This document shows positions 8,128 through 16,069 of a DNA stretch of 42,050 nucleotides, in pieces. The stretch is from positions 1-42,050 of the forward strand of contig NZ_RJJQ01000026.1 in assembly GCF_003724155.1 (NCBI RefSeq), given 5' to 3'. Under the pieces are notes generated by a model. The model was not told the origin of the DNA, searched no databases, and was given only the letters and a program-made list of their open reading frames with translations. Both the position numbers and the translations under genes were made by a program. Numbering within the stretch: the first letter of the stretch is position 1; the number at the start of each line of letters is the position of its first letter. Source of the DNA: Flexivirga caeni. Its GTDB lineage: Bacteria > Actinomycetota > Actinomycetes > Actinomycetales > Dermatophilaceae.

Positions 8128-9429
8128 TCACCACGGCCACTGCCACGGGACCAGCCAGCAGAAAGTGGTCGAACTCGCGGCGCCGGTCGCATCCGTCGCG
8201 GTGACAGTCACCCACGAAAAGCCCGCAGTGCTCGGTGTGCCGGAGATCAGACCGGTCGACGGGTCGATGGACAAGCCGGCCGGGAGGCCCGCCGCCGAAT
8301 AGGTCAGCGCGCCGCCGTCGATGTCGTACGCCTGCGCCTGCAGGGACGTTGCGGACCCGATTGCCGAGGTCTGAGTGCCCGGGTTCATGACCGTGACCGA
8401 ATTGGTCGCACTCTTCTCGAAGTCGTGGTCGAAGGCACGCTCGACACCCCAGGTCACGCTCGGGTCGTTGATGATCAGGCCGAGTTCGCGATTGTGGTTC
8501 AGGGAGTTGTCGGAGAAGTTCTCCGACCCGACGAAGACCCGCTCGTTGCGCGTGCCGGCGTCCACCACGATCGCCTTCGCGTGAATGTAGTAGGCCGTGT
8601 CACTGGGACTCGTGTATGTCGCAACCTTCCCGCCGGCTGCGGTGACCTCGTTCAATTCTGTGTTGTAGTCGTGATAGTCGTTCTCCACGACGACACGCAC
8701 GGCAACGCCGCGCTTCGCGTCCGCGATGACTGCGCCGACCAGGGCCGGGTCACCGAACTCCTCCTCCTCGACGTCGAGTGACTTCTTCGCACTGTTGATG
8801 AGCGTGAGCAGATGCGCTTGGGAATCCGTCGGGGACCAGACCAGGTCAGCGCCGTCGGACGGGGTGATCGGCTGCTTGGCGTAGTCGGCGTCGAACACGG
8901 CCTCGATCGCTGACACGTCGCGCCGGTCGGTGTCGAAGACCCCGTAGTCGCGCGTCGTCGCGTAGTAGTGATCGTCAAAGTTGCCGGTGCTGATGTAGGA
9001 CTCCCGGTCGTCGACGGTGATCGTCTTCTGGTGCGTGTAGACGAAGGCGGGGGACGAGTAGGTGACGCCCGCGCCCGCGTTCTGCAGGGCCGTGTATGCC
9101 GGGCCGTCGACCCACGAGTGCTGCCCGTCGAAGATGACCCGCACGTTCACGCCGGCCTTCTCCTTGGCCACCAGGTCGTTGACCAGAATGGGGTCGCGCA
9201 ACTCGTAGATCGTGATGTCGATCGACTTCCGCGCCGACTCGACGAAGTCATAGATCGAGTTCTCACCCTGATCGGGCAGCGCCACGAGCCGGTACCGGCC
9301 GGCCCCGGGCGCGCCCCACGCGGGGCTGACGCGATCGGCCGCATGCGCGACGCAGGCGGAGGGAATGAACGCGGCTGCTGCGACGGTGGTCGCTGCGGCA
9401 ACGGTCCGGACTAGCCAATGAGCCCTCAC
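8128..9429 (-). CDS. Secreted phospholipase D-like protein with Ig-like tail
   Basis: Paralog of the downstream gene, 433 residues, exported (signal peptide to about residue 31, ending CVAHAA). Both HKD motifs are intact: HQKTITVD and HAKAIVVD. The catalytic halves of the two paralogs are nearly the same; some stretches are identical at the DNA level for about 60 bases (about 7480 and 8984 onward). The tail differs completely. Instead of the Gly linker and jelly-roll it has a putative Ig domain (AYDIDGGALTYSAAGLP...GLISGTPSTAG) of the He_PIG type and ends WQWPW. The start is GTG at 9429 with GAGGAGG upstream. The gene order suggests tandem duplication followed by a tail swap. Confidence 0.88.
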   Translation of the reverse strand: MRAHWLVRTVAAATTVAAAAFIPSACVAHAADRVSPAWGAPGAGRYRLVALPDQGENSIYDFVESARKSIDITIYELRDPILVNDLVAKEKAGVNVRVIFDGQHSWVDGPAYTALQNAGAGVTYSSPAFVYTHQKTITVDDRESYISTGNFDDHYYATTRDYGVFDTDRRDVSAIEAVFDADYAKQPITPSDGADLVWSPTDSQAHLLTLINSAKKSLDVEEEEFGDPALVGAVIADAKRGVAVRVVVENDYHDYNTELNEVTAAGGKVATYTSPSDTAYYIHAKAIVVDAGTRNERVFVGSENFSDNSLNHNRELGLIINDPSVTWGVERAFDHDFEKSATNSVTVMNPGTQTSAIGSATSLQAQAYDIDGGALTYSAAGLPAGLSIDPSTGLISGTPSTAGFSWVTVTATDATGAASSTTFCWLVPWQWPW

Positions 9430-9571
9430 GGGTGGCCTCCTCTATCGGTGGATGGGAAGCGGCAGCCACCGTGGCGCACGAGAGTGCTCGAACCGTCCGG
9501 GACGGGCTGTCACGCGCCGCATCCTATGGACGAAACAGCAACTTGCGGTGGTCTCGTGAATGAACGGAGAC

Positions 9572-9600
9572 GGAATACAAACCGCCTCTTTGCCAATCAA
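9572..9600 (-). promoter_or_regulatory. Promoter candidate of the second PLD-like gene
   Basis: Minus strand: TTGATT, 17 bases, TATTCC, aligning base for base in layout with the element at 8028-8056 of the paralog. The remaining 230 bp to the next gene show no other feature beyond a small CCGCCA/TGGCGG hairpin near 9665. Confidence 0.5.
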
Positions 9601-9831
9601 TCAGCCTGCCATCACTGGACATCCAGCACATCGGGAGAAATGCGCGGCCGACGGGGCAGCCGTGCCGCCATCCGCGTGGCGGGGACGCTCCTCGGCATTC
9701 CTCCGACCACCGGCGAGCACCCCTGACATGATGGGACGGAGACATTCCCTCGCTCGCACGCGGCCGCTTCCGGCAGTGCCACCGCGGCAAGGGCAGCTCG
9801 ACCCGGCATCCACCAGGAGGTAGTTCGCACC

Positions 9832-11211
9832 ATGAGCACGACCCCGACATACCAGGTGACCGACCCCGTGACCGGCGAGGTCGGCCAGACCTTCCCCTTC
9901 GCGACCGACGCCGAGATCGAGGAGGCGCTGGCTGCCTCGGCCGCGGCGTTCCAGGCGTGGCGCGCGCGCCCCGTCGAGGAGCGCGCCGCCATCGTCAGCA
10001 AGGTCGCTCAGCTCTTCGCCGAACGCGCGACCGACCTCGGCGCGCTGATCACCACCGAGATGGGCAAGCGCCCCGCGCAGGCGGTCGGTGAGGCCGAGTT
10101 CAGCGGCGAGATCTTCGGCTACTACGCCGACAACGGCCCGAAGCTGCTGGAACCGACGCCGCTGCCCGGCCACGACTCGGCCTATGTCGAGCGCCTGCCG
10201 ATCGGCCCGATCATCGGCGTCATGCCGTGGAACTACCCCTACTACCAGGTCGCCCGGTTCGCCGGTCCCAACCTGGTCGCCGGCAACACGGTGCTGCTGA
10301 AACACGCCGAGAACTGCCCGACCTCGGCGCTCGCGATCGCCGACATCATGCGTGACGCGGGCGTGCCCGAAGGCGTCTACCTCAATCTTTTCGCGACTCA
10401 CGAGCAGATCGCCACGATGATCGCCGACGACCGCGTGCAGGGTGTCTCGCTCACCGGCTCCGAGCGCGCCGGGCGGGTCATCGCGGAGACGGCCGGGCGC
10501 AACCTGAAGAAGGTCGTGCTCGAACTCGGCGGCTCCGACCCCTACATCATCCTCGACAGCGACGACGTCGCTGCCGCCGCGAAGACCGCGTGGGTGACCC
10601 GCATGGAGAACGTCGGGCAGGCGTGCAACTCCAACAAGCGGCTGATCGTCGCCGACGACGTGTATGACGAATTCGTCGCCAAACTCACCGAATTGGCGTC
10701 CGCCACGTCACCCCGCAAGCCCGGTGACGACTCCGCCAAGACCTACTCGCCGATGGTCTCCCGAGCCGCCGCTGAGCGGCTGGCCGAGCAGGTCCAGGAC
10801 GCGGTCGACAAGGGCGCGACCCTGCACGTCGGCGGCGAGCTGGCGGACGACGCGAGCGCCTATTACTCACCCGCCGTGCTGACCGGCGTCACCCCCGAGA
10901 TGCGCGCCTACCGCGAGGAGCTCTTCGGCCCGGTCGCGGTGGTCTACCGGATCGGCAGCGACGACGAAGCCGTCGAACTGGCCAACGTGGTCGACTACGG
11001 CCTCGGGGGTGCCGTCTTCAGCACCGACGTCGACCGTGCCCGTGCGGTGGCGAGCCGCCTCGAGGTCGGTATGGCGAACGTCAACACCCCCGCAGGAGAG
11101 GGCGCCGACCTGCCGTTCGGCGGGACCAAGCGCTCCGGTTTCGGCCGCGAGCTCGGCCCTCTCGGCATCGAGGAATTCCTCAACAAGCGGCTGTTCTACG
11201 TCGAGAGCTGA
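9832..11211 (+). CDS. gabD: NAD(P)-dependent succinate-semialdehyde dehydrogenase
   Basis: Aldehyde dehydrogenase superfamily, 459 residues, oxidising succinic semialdehyde to succinate in GABA and polyamine breakdown. Visible: GVMPWNYPYYQ, the cofactor loop SLTGSERAGR, the catalytic Glu in VVLELGGSDPYI, the catalytic Cys in GQACNSNKR, and the C-terminal FGGTKRSGFGRELG. The length (about 455) and these signatures fit the short SSADH (GabD1) type better than betaine-aldehyde enzymes. The start is ATG at 9832 with AGGAGG ten bases upstream. It is a single gene with its own terminator. The polyamine transporter and PuuB-like oxidase at 16-22 kb support the assignment. Exact substrate and NAD versus NADP are inferred. 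Confidence 0.88.
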   Translation: MSTTPTYQVTDPVTGEVGQTFPFATDAEIEEALAASAAAFQAWRARPVEERAAIVSKVAQLFAERATDLGALITTEMGKRPAQAVGEAEFSGEIFGYYADNGPKLLEPTPLPGHDSAYVERLPIGPIIGVMPWNYPYYQVARFAGPNLVAGNTVLLKHAENCPTSALAIADIMRDAGVPEGVYLNLFATHEQIATMIADDRVQGVSLTGSERAGRVIAETAGRNLKKVVLELGGSDPYIILDSDDVAAAAKTAWVTRMENVGQACNSNKRLIVADDVYDEFVAKLTELASATSPRKPGDDSAKTYSPMVSRAAAERLAEQVQDAVDKGATLHVGGELADDASAYYSPAVLTGVTPEMRAYREELFGPVAVVYRIGSDDEAVELANVVDYGLGGAVFSTDVDRARAVASRLEVGMANVNTPAGEGADLPFGGTKRSGFGRELGPLGIEEFLNKRLFYVES

Positions 11212-11230
11212 CCGGGCCTTCACGCACTGA

Positions 11231-11273
11231 GCAGATGCCGAACGGACGTCATACGCGACCGTTCGGCATCTGC
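11231..11273 (+). terminator. Intrinsic terminator after gabD
   Basis: GCAGATGCCGAACGG (11231-11245) pairs perfectly with 11259-11273 across a 13-base loop and is followed by CGTTTTC. Confidence 0.85.
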
Positions 11274-11343
11274 CGTTTTCGCCGACCAACCGCCCGCGCA
11301 CCTCATACGTCATACAGTCAACGAACGTTCGAGGAGGCGCACC

Positions 11344-12744
11344 ATGAAGATCTACGCGCGACGACCGGCGGCACTGGGTGCCGCGCTCGCGGTCGCGACG
11401 GCAGGTATGACGCTCGCGGTGGCACAGCCGTCGCACGCGGCGGTACCGGCAGCGACGCTGGCGAGCTGCCCGACGCACCCGGTCACCTATTACGGGCAGA
11501 TCGGCAGCTGCGTCAAGCTCGCCCAGCAGCTACTGATCAAGCACGGCTACTCGGTGGGGTCGTCGGGCGCCGACGGCGTCTTCGGCAAGGACACCCTGGC
11601 TGCGGTCAAGCGCTTCCAGGCGGCGCGCAACCTCGACGCGACGGGTGTCGTCGACACGCTGAACTGGAAGGCGCTGCTGGCGTTCGGCCCGACCGGCGCG
11701 ACCTGCGTCGCCAAGACGACGAAGGACCTGACCACCGCGGAGCGGGTCGGCCAGTTGCTGATGGTCGGCATTGAGCAGAGCAACCAGACCGAAGTGCACA
11801 CGATGATGAAGGACTACCACGTGGGCAACCTGGTCTACCTCGGCGGCTGGAACGGCAACGGCACCGTCGGGCGCACCTCCGACGCCAACCAGGCGCTCGC
11901 CTACACCTCCTGGACCGGCAACGTCCCGCTGCTCATCGCGGCTGATCAGGAAGGCGGCTATGTCCAGCAGCTCAAGGGCACCGGCTTCACCACCCTGCCC
12001 ACCGCGCTCACCCAGGGCGGCTGGTCCTCCAGCCACCAGCGGTCGACGGCCGCCACGGTCGGCCAGCAGCTGCGCGACGTCGGCGTCAACGTCAACCTCG
12101 CCCCGGTCTCCGGCACCGTGCCGCAGTCGCTCGGCACGGGCAATGGCCCGATCGGCTACTACTACCGCGAGTACGGCTACACGCTCTCGACCGTGTCACG
12201 CGCCGTGACCAATATCGTCTCGGGCCTGCAGAGCCGCGGCGAGATCGCCACCCTGAAGCACTTCCCCGGCCTGGGCCGGATCAAGAACAACACCGACACC
12301 TCGAGCACCGGCATCACCGACAACACAATGACGATGACCGACCCCTACCTGACGCCCTTCAAGTCGGGCATCTCGGCCGGCGCCGGCATGGTGATGGTGA
12401 GCCTCGCCTGGTATCCGAAGATCGACGCCTCGAACCAGGCGGTGTTCTCCTCAAAGATGATCACCACGTTGCTGCGCGGCAAGCTCGGCTTTAAGGGTGT
12501 CGTCGTCAGCGACTCACTGAGCGCCGTTGCGGTGGAACATGTTTCGGTCGGCGACCGCGCCGTGCGCTTCATCGCAGCCGGTGGCGACATCGCGCTCACC
12601 GGTAGCCCCAGCGAGATCCCCGCCATGTCTGCGGCGATCCTCGCGAAGATGAAGACGAGCCCGACTTTCGCGGCCCAGGTGAACGCCGCGGTCAACCGGG
12701 TGCTCACGCTCAAGTCGCAGCACGGGTTGCTCTTCTGTTCGTGA
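11344..12744 (+). CDS. Secreted GH3 beta-N-acetylhexosaminidase-like protein with peptidoglycan-binding domain
   Basis: Exported cell-wall hydrolase candidate, 466 residues. The signal peptide ends near SHAA (residue 33). A PG_binding_1 domain (about 50-115, LLIKHGYSVGSSGADGVFGKDT) precedes a NagZ-like GH3 barrel with ADQEGGYVQ (Asp201), LKHFPGLGR (305-312) and VVVSDSLSA with the nucleophile Asp390. The family's Asp-x-His acid/base motif, usually just after KHFPGHG, is not seen: the corresponding stretch reads NNTDTSS. The start is ATG at 11344 with GAGGAGG upstream. The likely job is cleaving GlcNAc from muropeptides outside the cell, but the changed loop leaves activity open. Confidence 0.87.
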   Translation: MKIYARRPAALGAALAVATAGMTLAVAQPSHAAVPAATLASCPTHPVTYYGQIGSCVKLAQQLLIKHGYSVGSSGADGVFGKDTLAAVKRFQAARNLDATGVVDTLNWKALLAFGPTGATCVAKTTKDLTTAERVGQLLMVGIEQSNQTEVHTMMKDYHVGNLVYLGGWNGNGTVGRTSDANQALAYTSWTGNVPLLIAADQEGGYVQQLKGTGFTTLPTALTQGGWSSSHQRSTAATVGQQLRDVGVNVNLAPVSGTVPQSLGTGNGPIGYYYREYGYTLSTVSRAVTNIVSGLQSRGEIATLKHFPGLGRIKNNTDTSSTGITDNTMTMTDPYLTPFKSGISAGAGMVMVSLAWYPKIDASNQAVFSSKMITTLLRGKLGFKGVVVSDSLSAVAVEHVSVGDRAVRFIAAGGDIALTGSPSEIPAMSAAILAKMKTSPTFAAQVNAAVNRVLTLKSQHGLLFCS

Positions 12745-12776
12745 GACGGGGATTTCGTTCCTCATCCCCATCTCAC
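12741..12776 (+). terminator. Hairpin overlapping the GH3 stop codon
   Basis: GTGAGACGGGGAT (12741-12753) pairs with 12764-12776 with a single mismatch over 13 positions. It overlaps the GH3 stop and runs into the first copy of the direct repeat described next. Confidence 0.5.
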
Positions 12777-12886
12777 TCACCTGATGTTGTTGGTCCGCCC
12801 TTCGGGCGGCACGCGAGATGGGGACCGGTTCCTCATCCCCATCTCACTCACCTGATGTTGTTGGTCCGCCCTTCGGGCGGCACGCG
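12757..12886. repeat. Two direct copies of a 59-bp intergenic unit
   Basis: Positions 12757-12815 and 12828-12886 are identical over 59 bases, with a period of 71. Each copy contains a CCGCCC-TTC-GGGCGG hairpin, and each is led by a G-rich stretch that pairs with TCCCCATCTC inside the copy (perfect 10 bp for the second copy). The unit has no coding frame. It looks like an extragenic palindromic repeat or a duplicated terminator module; only two copies occur here. Confidence 0.85.
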
Positions 12887-12905
12887 GTGCTTGTAGGTTG
12901 CAGGA

Positions 12906-13655
12906 GTGTCCGACATACCTGCCCTGCACGGTCCGCTCCCCCTCACCGACGGCTCGGCGCTGAGCGAGGACGGCCTGGCCGCGGCATACCCATGGCCGGA
13001 CCGGAACGTCTGGGTGCGCGCCATGATGGTCACCACCCTGGACGGGGCTGCTGCCGGGTATGACGGGCTCAGCGGTTCAGTGTCGTCCGACGCCGACCAA
13101 CTCGTCTTCAACGCGGTACGCCGGCACGCGGATGCCGTGCTGATCGGCGCGGGGACGCTGCGCGCCGAGCAATACACGCCCATGCGCGCGAAACCCGAGG
13201 ACCAACAACAGCGTTCGGCGGACGGACAACGGCCGGCGCCGGTGCTCGCCGTGGTCAGCGGCTCACTGAATCTGCCCTGGGACCTGCCGGTATGGCGAGA
13301 GTCCACTCACCGTCCGCTGGTGCTGACCTCGGCGCACGCCGACCCCGGTCAGCTGGCGATCGCCGGTAAACACGCCACCGTCGTGACGCTGCAGGACATC
13401 ACGCCGACCACGATCGTGACGGCGCTGACCGAGCGCGGGCTGACCCGCATCGTCTGCGAAGGCGGACCTCGGCTGCTGCGCGACCTGGTCGCCGCCACAC
13501 TCGTCGACGAGGCCGACATCACCCTCAGCCCGGTCTTCGCCGGCACGGCGCACTCACCCACGACGGCCGCACTGGCGCAGGTCAGCACGTTCCGGCTGGG
13601 GCACGTGCTCCAGGGCGACGGCGCCCTGATGATGCGCTACCTGGCCGACCGATGA
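12906..13655 (+). CDS. RibD C-terminal/pyrimidine reductase-like protein
   Basis: NADPH-type reductase of the RibD_C/DHFR superfamily, 249 residues. Recognisable are MVTTLDGAAAG (the SLDG-type strand), ADAVLIGAGTLRAEQY, the nucleotide-binding RIVCEGGPRLLRDLV, and ADITLSPVFAG. The GTG at 12906 has no ribosome binding site but lies six bases after TAGGTT (12894-12899), indicating a leaderless start. It overlaps the next gene by four bases (ATGA). The mycobacterial relative Rv2671 has been linked to dihydrofolate reduction, so a role in pterin or folate chemistry with its pterin-binding-like partner is possible. The riboflavin pathway is the alternative, but no other rib genes are here. Confidence 0.8.
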   Translation: MSDIPALHGPLPLTDGSALSEDGLAAAYPWPDRNVWVRAMMVTTLDGAAAGYDGLSGSVSSDADQLVFNAVRRHADAVLIGAGTLRAEQYTPMRAKPEDQQQRSADGQRPAPVLAVVSGSLNLPWDLPVWRESTHRPLVLTSAHADPGQLAIAGKHATVVTLQDITPTTIVTALTERGLTRIVCEGGPRLLRDLVAATLVDEADITLSPVFAGTAHSPTTAALAQVSTFRLGHVLQGDGALMMRYLADR

Positions 13656-14557
13656 TCAGCCTGGCCGCGCTGTCCGCGCTCGCCGACGAGTTCTCCGCAG
13701 AGCTGGCGACGCCGGTCGCGCCATTGCGGATCGCCGGGCAGGACTTCGACACCGACCAGCGACCGGTGCTGATGGGCGTGGTCAACCTGTCGCGCGACTC
13801 GTCATACCGGGAGAGCGTCGCGGTCAGTTCCGCGTCGGCGCTGCGCAAGGCGCGGGTGCAGGCGGCAGGCGGCGCGGACCTGGTCGATGTCGGTGCCGAG
13901 TCGAGCCGTGCCACGGCAGCCCGCGCGGGAGATGGCGAGCAAGAGCAGCACCTCACTCCGGTGATCGAAAGCCTTGCTGCTGAAGGCATTGCGGTGTCGG
14001 TGGAGGCATACCGGGCGTCGGTCGCCCGCGCCGGGCTGGCCGCGGGAGCTTGTGTGCTGAACCTGACCGGATCCGATGACGACAACAGGATGTTCGAGCT
14101 GGCCGCCCGGTATGGCGCGACAGTCGTGCTCTGCCACGTCCTCGGCCCGCACGCACGCGCCCTCGACGGCCGGCCGGCAAATCCCGATCCGGTGCCGGCC
14201 ATGCTCGACGGCTTCGGGGCACGCATCGAACGCGCCCGGCACCTCGGGGTGCCCAGCCTGGCGATCGACCCGGGGCTGGGCTTCGGTTTCCACCTGGACG
14301 ACCAGCGCGCCCGCGCCCGGCACCAGACCGTCGCATTGCTGCACAGCTTCCGGCTGCGGCAACTCGGGGTCCCGATCTGTCATGCGTTGCCGCACGCCTT
14401 CGACGTCTTCGAGGACCAGTTCCGCAGCGCGGAGGGCTTCTTCGCCGTGCTCGCTCACCTGGGCGGCACCGGCATCTACCGCACCCACGAAATCCCTTTG
14501 GTGCGAAGCGTGCTGGACGCCTTGCACAGTTTCAGTGTGATGCCGGCAGGTGACTGA
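13652..14557 (+). CDS. Divergent dihydropteroate synthase-like (pterin-binding) protein
   Basis: TIM-barrel protein of the DHPS/pterin-binding family, 301 residues, translationally coupled to the reductase. Kept from the family: GADLVDVGAESSRA (74-87), the VSVEAYRASVARAGLAAGA strand (115-133) and AIDPGLGFGF (204-213). Changed: the opening NxTPDSFSDG loop is NLSRDSSYRE, the pterin-binding Asp of VSVDTY is Glu118, the Lys after GFGF is missing, and the SRKS motif is replaced by ALPHAFDVF. These are residues used for pterin and p-aminobenzoate binding, so ordinary DHPS activity is doubtful. A standard folP would be expected elsewhere. The gene ends two bases before the convergent ilvA stop. Confidence 0.75.
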   Translation: MISLAALSALADEFSAELATPVAPLRIAGQDFDTDQRPVLMGVVNLSRDSSYRESVAVSSASALRKARVQAAGGADLVDVGAESSRATAARAGDGEQEQHLTPVIESLAAEGIAVSVEAYRASVARAGLAAGACVLNLTGSDDDNRMFELAARYGATVVLCHVLGPHARALDGRPANPDPVPAMLDGFGARIERARHLGVPSLAIDPGLGFGFHLDDQRARARHQTVALLHSFRLRQLGVPICHALPHAFDVFEDQFRSAEGFFAVLAHLGGTGIYRTHEIPLVRSVLDALHSFSVMPAGD

Positions 14558-14559
14558 CC

Positions 14560-15849
14560 TCAGATCAGGTAACGCAGCATCGGGCTGTCCGCCGGGAGTG
14601 CTTCGACGACCAGCGGGGACGCCGCGGCGCGTGCCAGCAACGCGTCGAACGTCGCCGGATCGCCGAGTTCGACCCCGACCAGTGCCGGGCCGACTTCCCG
14701 GTTGTTCCGTTTGACGTATTCAAAGAAGGTGATGTCGTCGTCGGCTCCGAGGATGTCCTGCAGGAAGCGGCGCAGTGCGCCCGGTTCCTGGGGAAACTCG
14801 ACGAGGAAATAGTGCTTGCGTCCTTCGTGCAGGAGCGCGCGCTCGATGACCTCGGCATACCGGCTGACGTCGTTGTTGCCGCCGGACAGGATCGCCACCA
14901 CCGTCGATCCAGGTGCGATTCCGCGGTTTTCGAGGTCTGCCATGGACATTGCGCCGGATGGTTCGGCGATGATGCCGTCGACCTGGTAGAGCCGCAGCAT
15001 CTCCTGGCAGATCGCGCCGGTCTCGACCGTCACGACCTCGACGCCGGAGTTCCGGATGATCTCGAAGGGGTGCTCGCCGACCTTGCGCACCGCGGTGCCG
15101 TCGGCGAACGTGTCGATCTCGGCCAGGTCCAGAGGCCGGCCGGCTGCGAGCGCGGCCTGCAGACTGGCGGCACCCGTGGGCTCTACCCCGACGACCCGGC
15201 AGCGGTCGGCGCCGAACTCCGCGGGTGCTTCGGCGAGGGCGAGCAGCGCGCCGGCCAGCAGTCCCCCACCACCGACCGGCACCAGGAGTATGTCGGGGGC
15301 ATGTCCCAACTCCTGCAGCACTTCCCGCACGACGGTGCCCTGCCCGGCGATCACGCGCGGGTCGTCGAACGCAGGCGCGAGCGTCGCGCCGGTGCGGGAG
15401 GCGTCGAGGACCGCGGCCTTCGACGCGTCATCGTAGGTGTTCCCGTGCAGGATCAGCCGCACGTGGTCGCCGCCTAGCTGCGCGACGCGGTCCCTCTTCT
15501 GCCGGGGCGTGTTGCGGGGCAAGTAGATTCGCGCGCGGACACCGAGTTCGGCGCAGGCGAGCGCGACTCCTTGCGCATGGTTTCCGGCGCTCGCACACAC
15601 GATGCCCTGCTGTCGCTCCTGCTCGGTGAGGCTGTGCAACAGGTTGACCGCGCCGCGGATCTTGTAGGACCGGACCGGCTGTAGGTCCTCGCGCTTGAGC
15701 AGCACCCGGGCGCCGACCAGTTCGCTGAGCCGCTCGTTCGGCTGAAGGAGGGTTCTGACAGCCAGCCCTTCGATGGCCGCGGCGGCACGCGCCACCGGAC
15801 CCGCCGCGGCGGGTGCAGACGCCGGTTGCTCGTGTGCGACGGCTGACAC
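14560..15849 (-). CDS. ilvA: Threonine ammonia-lyase (threonine dehydratase), biosynthetic short form
   Basis: PLP enzyme converting threonine to 2-oxobutyrate for isoleucine synthesis, 429 residues. PLP Lys63 lies in RSYKIRGA; the substrate loop SAGNHAQG and the phosphate-binding VPVGGGGLLAG are present. A single ACT-like regulatory region follows (KHYFLVEFPQEPGALRRFL through about residue 405), like the roughly 430-residue short enzymes of other actinobacteria. The start is GTG at 15849 with AGGAG nine bases upstream; the frame stays open 59 codons further, but that part is Arg-rich and has no start signal. No T-box or leader peptide was seen. Feedback control by isoleucine is expected from the family. 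Confidence 0.93.
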   Translation of the reverse strand: MSAVAHEQPASAPAAAGPVARAAAAIEGLAVRTLLQPNERLSELVGARVLLKREDLQPVRSYKIRGAVNLLHSLTEQERQQGIVCASAGNHAQGVALACAELGVRARIYLPRNTPRQKRDRVAQLGGDHVRLILHGNTYDDASKAAVLDASRTGATLAPAFDDPRVIAGQGTVVREVLQELGHAPDILLVPVGGGGLLAGALLALAEAPAEFGADRCRVVGVEPTGAASLQAALAAGRPLDLAEIDTFADGTAVRKVGEHPFEIIRNSGVEVVTVETGAICQEMLRLYQVDGIIAEPSGAMSMADLENRGIAPGSTVVAILSGGNNDVSRYAEVIERALLHEGRKHYFLVEFPQEPGALRRFLQDILGADDDITFFEYVKRNNREVGPALVGVELGDPATFDALLARAAASPLVVEALPADSPMLRYLI

Positions 15850-16069
15850 GCGATCGTCTCCTGTCTGGCTGGCCGGCTTCGGTCGACTCGATCGGCCTGC
15901 AAATCTACGACGACCGCCCACATTGCGGACGATTCTCTCGCGGTATGGGACGGTTGGCGCACGCCGCGTCCCGAAGGCGCGACGGTCGAGCTTCCGGGAC
16001 AGGAAACCGCGCCCCGGCATACGCAACCCTCGACCGTCGAGACTTACGTCGCGAAAACAAGCCCGCCGA

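Noticed and set aside
12757-12886. CRISPR-like array
   Set aside because: Only two repeats, a 12-bp separation and hairpin-rich long units; no cas genes nearby.
15850-16069. Possible T-box or isoleucine attenuator before ilvA
   Set aside because: No AGGGTGG-type antiterminator block, no Ile-rich leader peptide and no terminator pair found; the 220 bp show only ordinary promoter-length sequence.
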